Notes: generated by a model not told the origin, from the letters alone. DNA of 64,000 bases from Imbricaverruca yamaguchii (GCA_034440575.1 JAOTOL010001280.1:367501-431500), one strand, 5' to 3'; shown: positions 32,195-42,635, counted from the stretch's first letter. A program made the numbers and translations.

Positions 32195-32530
32195 CAGTAA
32201 CAGGTGGAACTCCAACCCACAGCACTCGGGTTAGGAGACGGGCGAAGAGTAGGGGCGGGTGGGACCCAACCCAAAGCACTTGGGTTGGGAGACGGGCGAA
32301 GAGTTGGGGCGGGTGGGACCCAACCCACAGCACTTGGGTTGGGCGACGGACGAGTAACAGGTGGGACTCCAGCCCACAACACCTGGGTTGGGAGACGGGC
32401 GAAGAGTTGGGGCGGGTGGGACCCAACCCACAGCACTTGGGTTGGGCGACGGACGAGTAACAGGTGGGACTCCAGCCCACAACACCTGGGTTGGGAGACG
32501 GGCGAAGAGTAGTAACAGGTGAGACCCAAA
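32195..32530. repeat. 49-54-bp minisatellite
   Basis: About 6.5 units. Each contains a short inverted pair CCCAACCCACAGCACTTGGGTTGGG (the arms CCCAACCCA and TGGGTTGGG), then either GAGACGGGCGAAGAGTTGGG (54-bp form) or CGACGGACGAGTAACAGG (49-bp form). The two forms alternate in part, and the inverted pair could form a hairpin in every unit. Confidence 0.88.
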
Positions 32531-32650
32531 CCCACAACGCTCAGCTTGGCACACATTACCCTTGACTGCTCGTATCTGACCACATTCACCAATTACGGCG
32601 AATGGCCGGCGCCTTACCCTGGACTAGTCGATCCCGGCTTAGTAGGTGGC

Positions 32651-32919
32651 TGTAGTTACCAAATGACAATTCCGGTCATGCCAGGACGTGTATTCACTGC
32701 TCGTGCCCCAGTCAGACTGTCCCCCGGCCGCGCCGGGGGCCCTCTCCTCGCCTCTGGTGAGTCACGCAGCTTCGTCAGCCGGCGGCTCCGGTGTCCCGCC
32801 GCGTGGTCTTGACGCACCATCACGCCACCCCCGCGTGGCCGCCCCCGGCGCCGCGCCGAGCCAACCGGACCCCCTGACTCACCGTGCATCCACAGCACCA
32901 TAACCAAAAACACACTACA
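32651..32919 (-). repeat. 3' LTR of element 2
   Basis: 269 bp. On the plus strand it starts TGTAGTTACC and ends ACACTACA, so in element orientation it starts TGTAGTG and ends CTACA. The sequence just inside, in element orientation CAGGGGTGG, is the likely purine-rich plus-strand primer. Confidence 0.95.
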
Positions 32920-32956
32920 CCACCCCTGATTTACAAATCACACACACACACACACC

Positions 32957-34300
32957 TCAGTCGCTATCAGTCCCACCCCACGCGTAAGGGTCGGCCGGCG
33001 CAGGTGCTAGCCGCGCACTTCGGCGTGGCACAACACGCCACACTTCCGCATCGTCCACAGGCTCATCAGGCTCGTAATCAGAGTCCGCTGAGTCTTCCAC
33101 GGTACAGTCTAAGTCGGACAACGTCACGGCCGTCGCATCGTGTGTTGCAACAGGCGACGGGCCTGACGACGGCCGATCCACTTCCACCTCCGTCGACCCA
33201 CATGGCGCGTTCGGCACGAGTCGGCGCGGCATGGGCGTTGGCGGCGGCACACCTGCCGGCTCGGCTGGCAGCGCCTCCGTGTCCTCCGCCGCGTCCAGCA
33301 GCACACCACGCACGTCCGGCGCTGTCTGGCGCGCAGGGAAGCGCCGGCGAACGTTTCGACGATGCCAGGGGATGCCGTTGACCTCCAGCATTGGGGGCGC
33401 CAACACTCGCGTAATCACGCCAGGACGCGACTCGTCCATACACGCTGTGGTCCCACGGCGGCGGAGCCACACCGTTTCACCCTGGCGCAGTGCCCCAGTC
33501 CGCAGTCGCGGCGCCGCTGCTGGTCCGTCCGGCACGAAACTGGCGTCGACGGGCAGGTCACGGCCCGGTTCTCGCATCAAACACGCCAGCGGTGCAGACG
33601 TCGCGACGGCCGTGTCGACGGGCGTCGTATTGTACCGGTGCACCGCCACTAGCACGGGACAGCCCTGTCGCGCCACCATCACTTTCACTGTTCTGTGGTG
33701 CCTTTCCACGATACCGTTCCCGCCCGCTTCGTACGCACCGCGGAACCGCAGCGTCACGTTCCATCGGGCCATGAACGTCACCATCTGCCTCGCGTGGAAC
33801 ACCGTCGCGTTGTCCGTCAACACTTCCTCCGGCGCGCCATGCCCAAGGAACAGCGTCTCGAGCACATCGACGATCTCGTCCGCTGTTTCAGCGTGCAACC
33901 GATGCCATACAGCGAAACGCGACGGGCCACAATCGATCACGGTGAGGTAGGCAGCTCCACGCACGTGCGTCACGTCCATGGCGAGCCGTTGCCAGCATCG
34001 CGGCACATGCAACTGGCCGTGGCGCCACCGCACCGGCGCCGGGTCGATGGCTTGACATACATCACATGACAAGACAACATCACGAACCGCAGCACGATTC
34101 ACTCGTCCGTCACACGCACGCCGCGCATGCCACAGCGTGCGCCGCACCCCCCATATGGCCAACATTGTGGTGGACAGCGCGAATCTGAGCCGGGTCAGCC
34201 AGCTCCCGCTCATCAACCGCTCGCACCGGCGCCGCCACCCCCTGCCCCTCGTCAGCGTCCCCACCTCCTTCATCACCCGGGGGAGACCACACGCAGCCAC
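32957..34300 (-). pseudogene. Integrase and C-terminal tail of element 2
   Basis: The frame ends at 32957. It carries CDVC of the zinc-binding module, catalytic Asp in AMDVTH, Asp in VLTDNATVF and Glu in GIVERHHR, with 35 residues between the last two. The His pair (VHHNVGH) lies in another frame just upstream, separated at a run of six Cs on the plus strand (34147-34152). The tail is acidic and Pro-rich and ends in RRSARLAPAPAD, matching the basic end of element 1. The first ~40 residues of this open frame are out of phase with pol. Role: joining of element DNA to the chromosome. Confidence 0.85.
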
Positions 34301-35097
34301 TCACGCGGCACACGGGTGAGCTCATCCGCCGGGTTGTCCGCAGAACGGACCAGTCGCACGCTCATCGTCAGACGGAACTCTTCCACGAGCTGACGGATCA
34401 CGTCGACACGCCGGCGGATCAGCATCTCCCCGTGTGCCTTGGTTCGCAGCCGGGACCGGCCGCTCAGGGCGTCGTCAATCCACTTCCGGACTGTGGCCGA
34501 GTCAGTGCGGAGATCGATCGTCGTCACTCCCCACGCAAGGGCCAGGTTGACGCCACTGAGCGCCGCGTCCAGCTCAGCCATGTTGATGTGTGTGGCTGCC
34601 TGTGCCTCTGGGCGCAACCAACTCGCATCCTCAATGACGGCACCCGTCACGGCGTCTGCCAGCACCACCCCCGTGGCCAACGCGCTCGCGTCCGTCCACA
34701 CTATCATCGCCTCCCCCGTAGTGACACACCACGCGCCACGTGCCGGGTCTGCTGCACCCAGCCGCTCGGCTACCTGGCTCACCTGGTCGCTCAACGCCGC
34801 ATCCGTGATCGGGTCGTCCCAACCCACAGAGGCAGCGTTAGCACGACGCTTGAGCCAGGCCGCCGCCGGCCGTAGCCATCCCGCTACCGGCACGTGCGAC
34901 ACCAACTGGCCACACCACGCGAAGACGGCGCGACGCGTCAGCACGACTGGCGGCGCCGCAGGGGTACCGTCTCGCTGCCATCGCAGGTCGCCCTCACCTG
35001 CATCCCCCATGCTCACGCGCAGGCCGAGGAGACGAGCCCTCCGTCGCCCGTACGGGTGGCTTGCAGACCAACCCGTACTGCGTGAAGTGCTCAACAA
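34273..35097 (-). pseudogene. RT C-terminus and RNase H of element 2
   Basis: The frame joins pol at about 35040 (RARLLGLRV) and reads through the RT connection region into RNase H with MIVWTDASALATG, INMAELDAALSG and IDLRTDSATV, the last two nearly identical to element 1. It ends at a stop at 34273, after the RNase H block ending in LTRVPREWL. The phase changes at both ends separate it from the RT and integrase frames. Residues before RARLL are out of frame. Confidence 0.85.
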
Positions 35098-36109
35098 CCC
35101 GCTCGGCGCTGACCACCGCTTCGTTGACGAGCAAGTCGTCGACGTAGGGCAGGACCCCGCGCGCCACCTCCGCGTCGCGGCGCAATACAGCCTGCACTAC
35201 CGCCTTCATCACCATTGGGGCGATATTCAATCCGAACCCGACCCGTGTCAGACCATACCGGCGCCCGCGGAACTCCACCGTCTGATACGGCCACAGCCGC
35301 CGGACCACCCGGATCTGCAAATACGCCTTACGCAGGTCCACCACCGCGATACGGGCGCCGTGCTGCCGCCAGCGTCTCAGCTGGTCGCAGCACACGTCCG
35401 CATCTGCGGTGTGAGCCGCGACGTGTGCGTTCAACTCCCGGTAGTCCAGCACAGGGCGTACCTTGTGCTGGTGCGGCTGTGGCACCGCCATCAGCGGGAT
35501 CAAGCCACGGGCTGGTCCATCCGTCTCCTCGTCCCACGGACGAAGCCAGCCCTCAGCGATCCACAACTCGAGTTCCGCCTCGTACGCCGCTCTGGCCTCT
35601 GATGGTACGGCGTACTGCGCAGTCTGGTTCCTGAGCCGGGGCGGCCCCGCCCCGTCCGCCCACTTCCAGGCCATGGTCCATTCCCGTGATTGTGCATCGA
35701 ACCGCACGGAAAAATCAGCCGCGTCCACCTCAATGTCCCGCGGCCCTGTACATGCCCGGTCGCCACCGTTCCCCTCAGCAAACCCGTCGTCTGCCGGCCC
35801 CGCGCACCGCGGCCCATCCGCCCGCGTCCCCACATCCGCAGGCCCCGTACGCCGCGGCCCATCCGCCCGCGTCCCCACATCCGCAGGCCCCGTACGCCGC
35901 GGCCCATCCGCCCGCGTCCCTACATCCGCAGGCCCATCCGCCCGCGTCCCTGCACCCGCCCGGTCACCACCGCCCCCATTGGCAGACCCGTCATCCACCG
36001 CCGTACGCCGCGGCCCATCCGCCCGCGTCCCTACATCCGCAGGCCCATCCGCCCGCGTCCCTGCACCCGCCCGGTCACCACCGCCCCCATTGGCAGACCC
36101 GTCATCCAC
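34994..36109 (-). pseudogene. Reverse transcriptase of element 2
   Basis: After a repeat-encoded linker the frame reads ELELWIAEGWLRPWDEE, VRPVLDYRELN, VVDLRKAYLQIRV with the first catalytic Asp, GLTRVGFGLN and YVDD (35136-35147 on plus). The RT ends out of phase after CKPPVRATEG, at about 35040. All visible catalytic residues are kept, so only the phase breaks would inactivate it. Confidence 0.87.
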
Positions 36110-36225
36110 CGCCGTACGCCGCGGCCCATCCGCGTGTCCCTACATCCGCAGGCCCATCCGCCCGCGTCCCTGCACCCGCCCGGTCACCACCGCCCCCATT
36201 GGCAGACCCGTCATCCACCGCCACC
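35800..36225 (-). repeat. Coding tandem repeat between protease and RT of element 2
   Basis: Two nested repeats absent from element 1. A 45-bp unit (GTRADGPRRTGPADV on the minus strand) is repeated at 35810-35945. A 111-bp unit (start points 36002 and 36113; includes DDGSANGGGGDRAGAG) is repeated to about 36225. Both unit lengths are multiples of three, preserving the frame, except that the third copy of the larger unit has lost 2 bp (CATCCGCGTG for CATCCGCCCGCGT) and so breaks the frame at about 36133. Confidence 0.88.
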
Positions 36226-36676
36226 GCCGCACACAGCGTAACTGTGTCTGCGGCCCGCACCACAACACCGCCCATAGCCACCACTCCCGTCATCCCCCAG
36301 ACCATATCGACTCCCAACGGTTTGTGCGGCACCACCAGAGCGTTGAGCGTGACCCTCTTCCCTGATACTCAACCATGACCGACACAGTACCAACACACTG
36401 CAGCGCACTACCGTTCACAGCGCGCAACGTCACCGCGCGCGACGCATCGTAACGGTCAGCACAGCACCCCTGGTACAGCAGCACATCCGTACAACCCGTG
36501 TCCACTAGCGCGTGACACCACGTCCCGTCCACGCGCATCCGCACCACCGGGAGCGCGCTTACGCCGCGGGAGACGGCGCTCGCGCTAGCGCGCCCCCAGC
36601 TGCGTTTCCCGCAGCCATTGGCGCAGCCGGTACGCGACGAGGACACGCCGCCGCCAGATGACCCACGGTGCCGCAC
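36130..36676 (-). pseudogene. Protease region of element 2
   Basis: Aspartic protease with LVDTGCTDVLLYQGC (catalytic DTG, plus strand 36482-36505) and the SVMVEYQGR strand that aligns with element 1. An extra base in a GGG run near 36353 moves the second half (PLGVDMVWGM) into the next frame. Element 1 has DSG at the catalytic position; both forms are known among retropepsins. Confidence 0.82.
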
Positions 36677-36795
36677 GTCCAGCAGCGCACACGTGGGCGT
36701 GGCCGCGGCCGGGCGTCGTCTCGCCGCGTCGCTGCCACAACAGGAGACGCCGTTGCTACTGCCGCTCCCTGCTCATCGCTGAGTACTTCCTCGCG
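36559..36795 (-). pseudogene. Gag C-terminus with zinc knuckle, element 2
   Basis: In the frame that ends at TAA (plus 36559-36561) the minus strand encodes a CCHC knuckle CWTCGTVGHLAAAC (36643-36684), preceded by an Arg/Pro-rich stretch. It aligns with element 1. The gag frame upstream is shifted by one base near 36793, and the protease frame downstream is shifted again near 36600. Confidence 0.8.
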
Positions 36796-37346
36796 ACTCG
36801 AACGAGCTCGGGCAGGCAGAGGGCCCGCGCCCGCGTCCCCGCTTTGAGCTGCGTCCGGACGCGGAGCGGCAGCCCGGACACGAACTTGGTGGCGAGAATC
36901 GTCTCGGGAATCACGTCACCAGAGCCGCCCAACACCAGGTCCATGAGGCGACGCAGGTCGGCCAGGTACGCATCCGGCGACTCGCCCTCCTTCAGCACCC
37001 GGGCCTGGAATGCGTCGAAGGCGACGTATCGGTTGGGGGCAAACGCGTCGTACAGCGCCGCCCGTACCGCCTCCGTTGACCCCTGAGCCTCCTCCGCCAG
37101 CTGCTCCCAGACCGCGTACGCGGCACCCGTCAACCGCTCAGGCATGACGTCCATGCAGTTGACGCCCCGCCGGCGACACAACAGCTCCGCTCTCCCGAAC
37201 CACTCTGCAACGTTGTCGCCGGCGCCGCTGAATTCCGGGATATTCCGCGCATCAAAGTAGCGCGCACGGACGTCAACCAGCACGCCTGCTGGCACCTCCA
37301 TCGGCGGCGCAACACTTGACACCGGCTCACCGTCCGTCCCTGGCAT
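36756..37346 (-). pseudogene. Gag of element 2
   Basis: Starts at the first ATG after the primer site (37346) and contains NIPEFSGAGDNVAEWFGRAE, CRRRGVN, AVWEQLAEEAQGS and SPDAYLADLRRLMDL, all matching element 1. It loses the frame at about 36793 by a one-base deletion relative to element 1 and stops at 36756. Role: structural protein of the intracellular particle. Confidence 0.85.
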
Positions 37347-37363
37347 GACGGACACCGAAAAAG

Positions 37364-37375
37364 GCCGAAATAGCT
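37364..37375 (-). promoter_or_regulatory. Putative primer-binding site of element 2
   Basis: On the minus strand AGCTATTTCGGC directly follows the 5' LTR; the plus strand here reads GCCGAAATAGCT, the start of animal tRNA-Phe as I recall it. It is identical to the site of element 1, although the LTRs on its other side differ. The shared LTR end is only AACTACA. Confidence 0.5.
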
Positions 37376-37644
37376 TGTAGTTACCAAATGACAATTCCGG
37401 TCATGCCAGGACGTGTATTCACTGCTCGTGCCCCAGTCAGACTGTCCCCCGGCCGCGCCGGGGGCCCTCTCCTCGCCTCTGGTGAGTCACGCAGCTTCGT
37501 CAGCCGGCGGCTCCGGTGTCCCGCCGCGTGGTCTTGACGCACCATCACGCCACCCCCGCGTGGCCGCCCCCGGCGCCGCGCCGAGCCAACCGGACCCCCT
37601 GACTCACCGTGCATCCACAGCACCATAACCAAAAACACACTACA
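37376..37644 (-). repeat. 5' LTR of element 2
   Basis: 269 bp, identical by eye to 32651-32919. The TSD GTGGC follows at 37645-37649. Confidence 0.95.
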
Positions 37645-37649
37645 GTGGC

Positions 37650-38490
37650 GAACATCCACACTTCCCCTTGGATGAACGTCAGCGGGAACAGCCAATTCAC
37701 AGCTGTAGCCTTTCCCTGTTTGGCCTTTGGCAGATCAGCCCAGCCGAGCTGCGGCCGAGCTTGGCCCCTGGTCCACGGCTGGGTGTTTCGACGGCTGCGA
37801 TAAACAGGTGCGCGAGAGGAACCACCTGCGGCTATTCGCAGCTGTAGTCGCAGGTGCGCGCAAAGTTCGGACAGGGATCGCGATAGGTCGGGGAGACTGG
37901 AACCACAATACGCCTGTCCTTGTGTGTTGCTACTCACGGCGGTGGGCATATTGCATCCGAGTAGGTTGTGTATGAACTTGTTTGCAGGTACTGACTGGCT
38001 ACGATTTAGGATTTATCGATTATGCCAGCTCCTCACCGCTGTGATTTAAATTTTTTTTTTTTTAATGTTTCACACCTCAGGTTATGAATGCCAGCAGCAT
38101 GTCCGTGAACATTTGTTGATAGCCGGAAATGCAACAATTATCCCATAGTTTAGTTGGTTATTGGAGTTTGTCATTGTCCGATAGTTTACCTCGTCGTTGG
38201 CGGGGCACTTGTTGCAGCACGCTGGCACTGTTGTGTGGCGTGAGTACAGTGCTGATGGCCGTGCCTGGTGATGCTGTCGCCAGACACGGCTGGCTGAGCG
38301 ACGCGGCCATGCAGGCCAGGCCCAGTGGCATGGCCAGACGTGGCCTGCTGGACGGCGTGGCCTGGCACGTCGGGTGGGCCGTGGTATGGAACCCAAGATG
38401 GAGCCGAGCTCCTGCTGTAGTCGACCGCACTGGCGACTGGCCGCACTGAATAACCCAGTCTTAGTAGCGATAGTCAGTCATGCGGCGACG
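37650..38490. other. Unassigned sequence
   Basis: Non-repetitive flank of element 2, with a run of 13 Ts at 38051-38063. No gene recognised; frames at 38082-38449 on both strands overlap each other and show no domain. Confidence 0.45.
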
Positions 38491-38494
38491 CTCC

Positions 38495-38660
38495 CACCAC
38501 ATCCAACCCGTCCTGGTCTGGCCTGATCTGACCTGAGCTGACCTCCTGGTCTGATCCGACCTGACCTGAACTAATCTGATCTGATCTGACCCGATGTAAT
38601 CCTACCCGGCCAGGTCTGGCCAGACCGGTCCCGACACGACCCGACCCGACCCAGCGCTGT
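38495..38660. repeat. Degenerate CTGAC/CTGATC short repeat
   Basis: Imperfect runs of TGATCTGACC, CTGATCTGATCTGACCCG and CCGACCCGACCC. It is a decayed 5-6-bp microsatellite whose pentamer types (GACCC, GACCT) are, on the opposite strand, GGGTC and AGGTC, close to types seen in the pentamer tract at 52.3-53.0 kb. Confidence 0.6.
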
Positions 38661-39085
38661 CCGCCGCTGGGACGACAATGATCCTTGCTCCTCACTGCGG
38701 GGATGGAGGAGGGATCATCGAAATTCAGCAGGCTGCACGGCGGGCCCCTTCAGACTGTCTACTGGCAGACTGCGGGCCTACCTAAGCTGCGCTTCATGTT
38801 CATGTCAATGTGGGTGTGCAATAACATCCGCCGGGCTAACGGCCAACAGTCAGCAGCTCTGGCTAGCTCTGGAGTCGCGTGATGGCTCAACTGGAGCGCG
38901 AGACTGTGCAACTGAGACACCTCTGTGGTCGGCGGTCACGATGGCACGCAGGGCACCTGCCCTCCGGCCGTCCTGCGGTGCGGTGATCCGGTCCGAACCA
39001 GGCCACAGCTCAGGTTTATGGCCTGCATCCGGTGCAGTAGAAGTCGGCTGCGGCCTACTCGGCTTCCGTCACTCTCAGATGCAGT
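38661..39085. other. Unassigned sequence
   Basis: Non-repetitive; no recognised gene or element. Confidence 0.4.
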
Positions 39086-39815
39086 GGCTGCAGGTCGATG
39101 TATCGATACATTGCACTCGCACACGAGGTGACTGACAGTCAACTTATCGATACATCGCCCTCTCAGACGAGGTGACTGATAGTCGGCGTATCGATACATC
39201 ACCCTCTCAGACGAGGTGACTGATAGTCGGCGTATCGATACATCACCTTCTCAGTCGAGGTGACTGATAGTGGTGTTGTCGTATCACTTCAGACGAGGTG
39301 ACTGATAGTCGGCGTATCGATACATCACCTTCTCAGTCGAGGTGACTGATAGTCGGTGTATCGATACATCACCCTCTCAGACGAGGTGACTGATAGTCGG
39401 CGTATCGATACATCGCCCTCTCAGACGAGGTGACTGATAGTCGGCGTATCGATACATCACCCTCTCAGACGAGGTGACTGATAGTCGGCGTATCGATACA
39501 TCACCCTCTCAGACGAGGTGACTGATAGTCGGTGTATCGATACATCACCCTCTCAGACGAGGTGACTGATAGTCGGCGTATCGATACATCACCCTCTCAG
39601 ACGAGGTGACTGATAGTCGGCGTATCGATACATAACCCTCTCAGACGAGGTGACTGACAGTCGGCGTATCGATACATAACCCTCTCAGACGAGGTGACTG
39701 ATAGTCGGCGTATCGATACATCACCCTCTTAGACGAGGTGACTGATAGTCGGCGTATCGATACATCACCCCCTCAGACGAGGTGACTGATAGTCGGCGTA
39801 TCGATACATCGTCGT
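39086..39815. repeat. 44-bp minisatellite with a palindrome in every unit
   Basis: About 16 units of GTGACTGATAGTCGGCGTAT, then CGATACATCACCCTCTCAGA and CGAG. Each unit contains the perfect 10-bp palindrome GTATCGATAC. One unit near 39265-39290 is rearranged and lacks it. Confidence 0.94.
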
Positions 39816-40400
39816 CCATGTCGGCGACTGATGTTGATGTGACAAGATCACCATGTGATGTTGCCGTAATATATGACGGACACGGGATCGTCATCATGAG
39901 AAGAGCTTGTTACCCTTGCCGGCTTGAAAAGCTAAGCTCTCCCGGTCCAAACGAGTTGAATTGCCATAATGAACGTACGCTACTATGCCCGATAGTTGTC
40001 AAAGTTGAGCATTACATTGGCCTGATCAGGCCCCATCTCATAAGAGATACTGATCCGTACTCTTTAATGTGGCACGTGATCGGAAATATATGGGCAGATA
40101 TGCTTTACAGCACATTAGAGGCGGCTATCCTAGATCACGAGCCGTCGGGAATGTTACGACACCGGTATCCGCCTTAGTTTGGTGCCGACCAGGGACGTGC
40201 CTCGCCAGCCAAGGAGGCAGCTCTTATTCGCACTAAGCGGATCACAACTATCACTAGCGTGGCATAATTTGAGAAGGGGCATGCTTTAGAGATTTGCCCT
40301 GTTCTTAGTAATACCAAGTGGAATGTTTGTTGATACTGAAATCAACCCTAAGGAGTTCGGGTCCTTTTATAAGCATTACAAGATATGAGGGGCAACAATC
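39815..40400 (+). pseudogene. Unknown protein-like relic A
   Basis: A plus frame ending at 40177 leaves the 44-bp array at about 39815. From there it reads about 120 residues with normal composition (for example VAVIYDGHGIVIMRRACYPC and VKVEHYIGLIRPHL). After the stop the same frame continues with RASPAKEAALIRTKRI, and a further open piece in another frame (VDTEINPKEFGSFYKHY) runs to about 40393. I do not recognise the family. The pattern suggests a decayed coding region rather than chance, but this is a judgement from composition only. Confidence 0.3.
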
Positions 40401-40966
40401 AGTCGGTGCTCGTAGATGGCAGTTTTGAAGTGAAGGGGACGTTGAGTGTGTCAACTACCAGTGGTGTTGTATTATATTATATTGCAGTGTACTGCATTGC
40501 ATTTCGTTGTGGTGTCCAAAGCAATACTGGATATCACACTACGTAGTCATGCATCAAGTGGTAGAATGTCAAAATACAATAACAGTTGTAAATTAAGAAA
40601 TAATTAGCATTTGCTCTGCTCAGTTTTAAAAGTTGATCTTATTTTGTATGCTCTGAAGCTATGGACTCCGACTGTCCCACATGCAGATAGAGTGGACACG
40701 AACAGTTTGCTTCGCTACCTCTCGCCTGCAGCTGCGTACCTGGAGTTGGTTGTCAACGGACATCCACGTGGCGCGAGTATCCGCTGGCTTTGTCACGTCA
40801 GAGATAATTTATAGCTTTGTATAACAATATATAGCTTTTTCATGTCACAGAGCACCGTTAGGTCTGCTTTAAGCGGTCTGCAGATGCATCAGACGGGCGG
40901 ACAGCGCTATTGCATACATTGTAGCGGAGTGCGGTGAGCAGCTAGAGATCCCGCTGTCGCTGGTTT

Positions 40967-41640
40967 TTGCACAGCTGTGGCAGACAGCGATGCGTTCGGA
41001 GCCGGCGTCGAAACTCAAGTCACCATCAAATTACCGCGAAGTTTTACTGCCCCGGCTTCATGGAAAGGTGCTGGAGATATGTGCCTGCTGTCCTGTGTAT
41101 ACCTAGTTCTGACCCACAAGCAACACGGTCAAGTGATGCCGAGCATATGCCACAAATATGGCCTGCCTTCTATGCACGGTGTGGAAGTCGACGTCATCTG
41201 TAGCTCAAACTGACTCTATCTGCACTACTAGCCAGCGGATTTTTAGAGCGTTAACCACACACACTAAGTATGCTTGGTTAAAGAATTCACACAATCATTG
41301 CAACGCGCTCAAATTGACTACACCATCGTCATGCAATCGCCAGCAGTACGAGCAATTGTTAATAGGAAATGCTTCGGTTGGAGCCAGTCTCACTTTGACA
41401 CGTCAGAAGGAACTTTACATGTCCTTTCAAATAAATTCCAAAGTAATAGTTCACTTCTTGCTAAGGACGCGAGGATCTATCATATCATTTCCTCTTCAGG
41501 AGGTTCAAGACTACTTATTGGTGATTTCAGCAGAATTTGTCAAGAGTACGCAGACCGGCAACTTAAACTCATTTCGACTGAACGCAAATTATTTGCGATG
41601 ACCCCTAAGACGAAATCGGTTTTAATTTAATACAATGTCG
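40967..41640 (+). pseudogene. Unknown protein-like relic B
   Basis: Two open segments in the same frame, 40977-41213 and about 41274-41630, separated by some 60 bp with four stops. The first contains ETQVTIKLPRSFTAPASWKG, the second KDARIYHIISSSGGSRLLIG and FSRICQEYADRQLKL. A pyrimidine-rich tract followed by AG precedes the first (CTGGTTTTTGCACAG), so it could be an exon. A decayed gene is equally possible. Family unknown. Confidence 0.3.
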
Positions 41641-42184
41641 AAGAACAGCGCGTAACGACGTCTCTTTCATTTGGTACCCCGGTATCTGGCTGAACACCAA
41701 GCCAATATTCGGTGAGCACATGCACTTCGTTGGGAGCAGAGCCAATATGGCGTTGGGTGCGGCGGCTCGTTCTCTCCAGACCGGCAGAGCAGCGGGAGAA
41801 CCAGAATCGGAACACATCCTTGCTGCATAGTACGGGATCGCAATATGAATCACACACAATCTCAATCCCAACAACTATCATATTATTTGTGTTACAAAGT
41901 GCCGGTCTTTCAAACGGCAGATTTCAGTACGATATTTAGTTGTTCGTTCACAAAAGTGCAAAAGTATTCCTAATAGGCTAAGCTGAGTACTTTTGGTTGA
42001 TACTTACCCTCTATGCACGTTCTGATGCGATAAACGAGGGTTAAAAACAGACAATTACAGGTTGCATAATGTAAGAGTGAAAGTAGTGAAGCGTCACCAA
42101 TGTCAGCCATCGATAGCACTCCACATCGCCGGCACCAATGTCGGCTCTCGACGAAACTGAGCTCTTCCCACACTCGGTGTGATG

Positions 42185-42320
42185 CACCCAGATACAGTCC
42201 AAACCCAGAGGACCACCTTTGGCGGGATTCTGGGCACACCTAGATACAGTCCAAACCCAGAGGACCACCTTTGGTGGGATTCTGAGCACACCCAGATGCA
42301 GCCCAAACCCAAAGCGCCAC
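42185..42320. repeat. 53-bp tandem repeat
   Basis: About 2.6 units containing AGATACAGTCCAAACCCAGA, GGACCACCTTTGG and GGGATTCTGGGCACACC. Units are 52-53 bp and slightly diverged. Confidence 0.85.
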
Positions 42321-42635
42321 CTCTGGTTGAATTGGAAACAGATCGACGACCCGGGGGCGGCGCTGCGCATATTTCAGAGAGCGGCCGTATCTATGACCAA
42401 ACTGAAACACGAGCAGATACAAAACACGCCCATCACGCTGATGAAATGCCACATGTGGAGCACGCAGCAGATGCCGCTCCGCTGTTTGGTCCGTGCAGTA
42501 GCCGACGAAATTGAGTCAGAGGGCGAGCGGTGGGCCGCGGGGTTAATTCACCACCTCAACTGGCTGACCTGCCCTGATGACCGTAGATGGCATAAAGGTG
42601 CGCATCGCAATGAAGTGCTATCATCGATGAAGTGA
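42310..42635 (+). pseudogene. Unknown protein-like relic C
   Basis: A plus frame that begins in the 53-bp repeat continues to 42635 with about 105 residues of ordinary composition (for example LRIFQRAAVSMTKLKHEQ and RAVADEIESEGERWAAGLIH). Not recognised. It may belong with relics A and B as parts of one decayed coding region. Confidence 0.25.

Larger units (their letters stand above)
32651..37644 (-). mobile_element. LTR retrotransposon 2 (Ty3/Gypsy domain order)
   Basis: A 4,994-bp element read on the minus strand. The 269-bp LTRs are identical by eye (32651-32919 and 37376-37644), flanked by the 5-bp duplication GTGGC (32646-32650 and 37645-37649). Gag, protease, RT, RNase H and integrase follow in the same order as in element 1 and are clearly homologous to it at the protein level, but the LTRs are unrelated. 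At least six phase changes break the coding (about 36793, 36600, 36353, 36133, 35040 and 34149), two of them beside G/C runs. Identical LTRs with so many lesions is unusual: options are mobilisation in trans, LTR homogenisation, or consensus errors. Confidence 0.95.
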
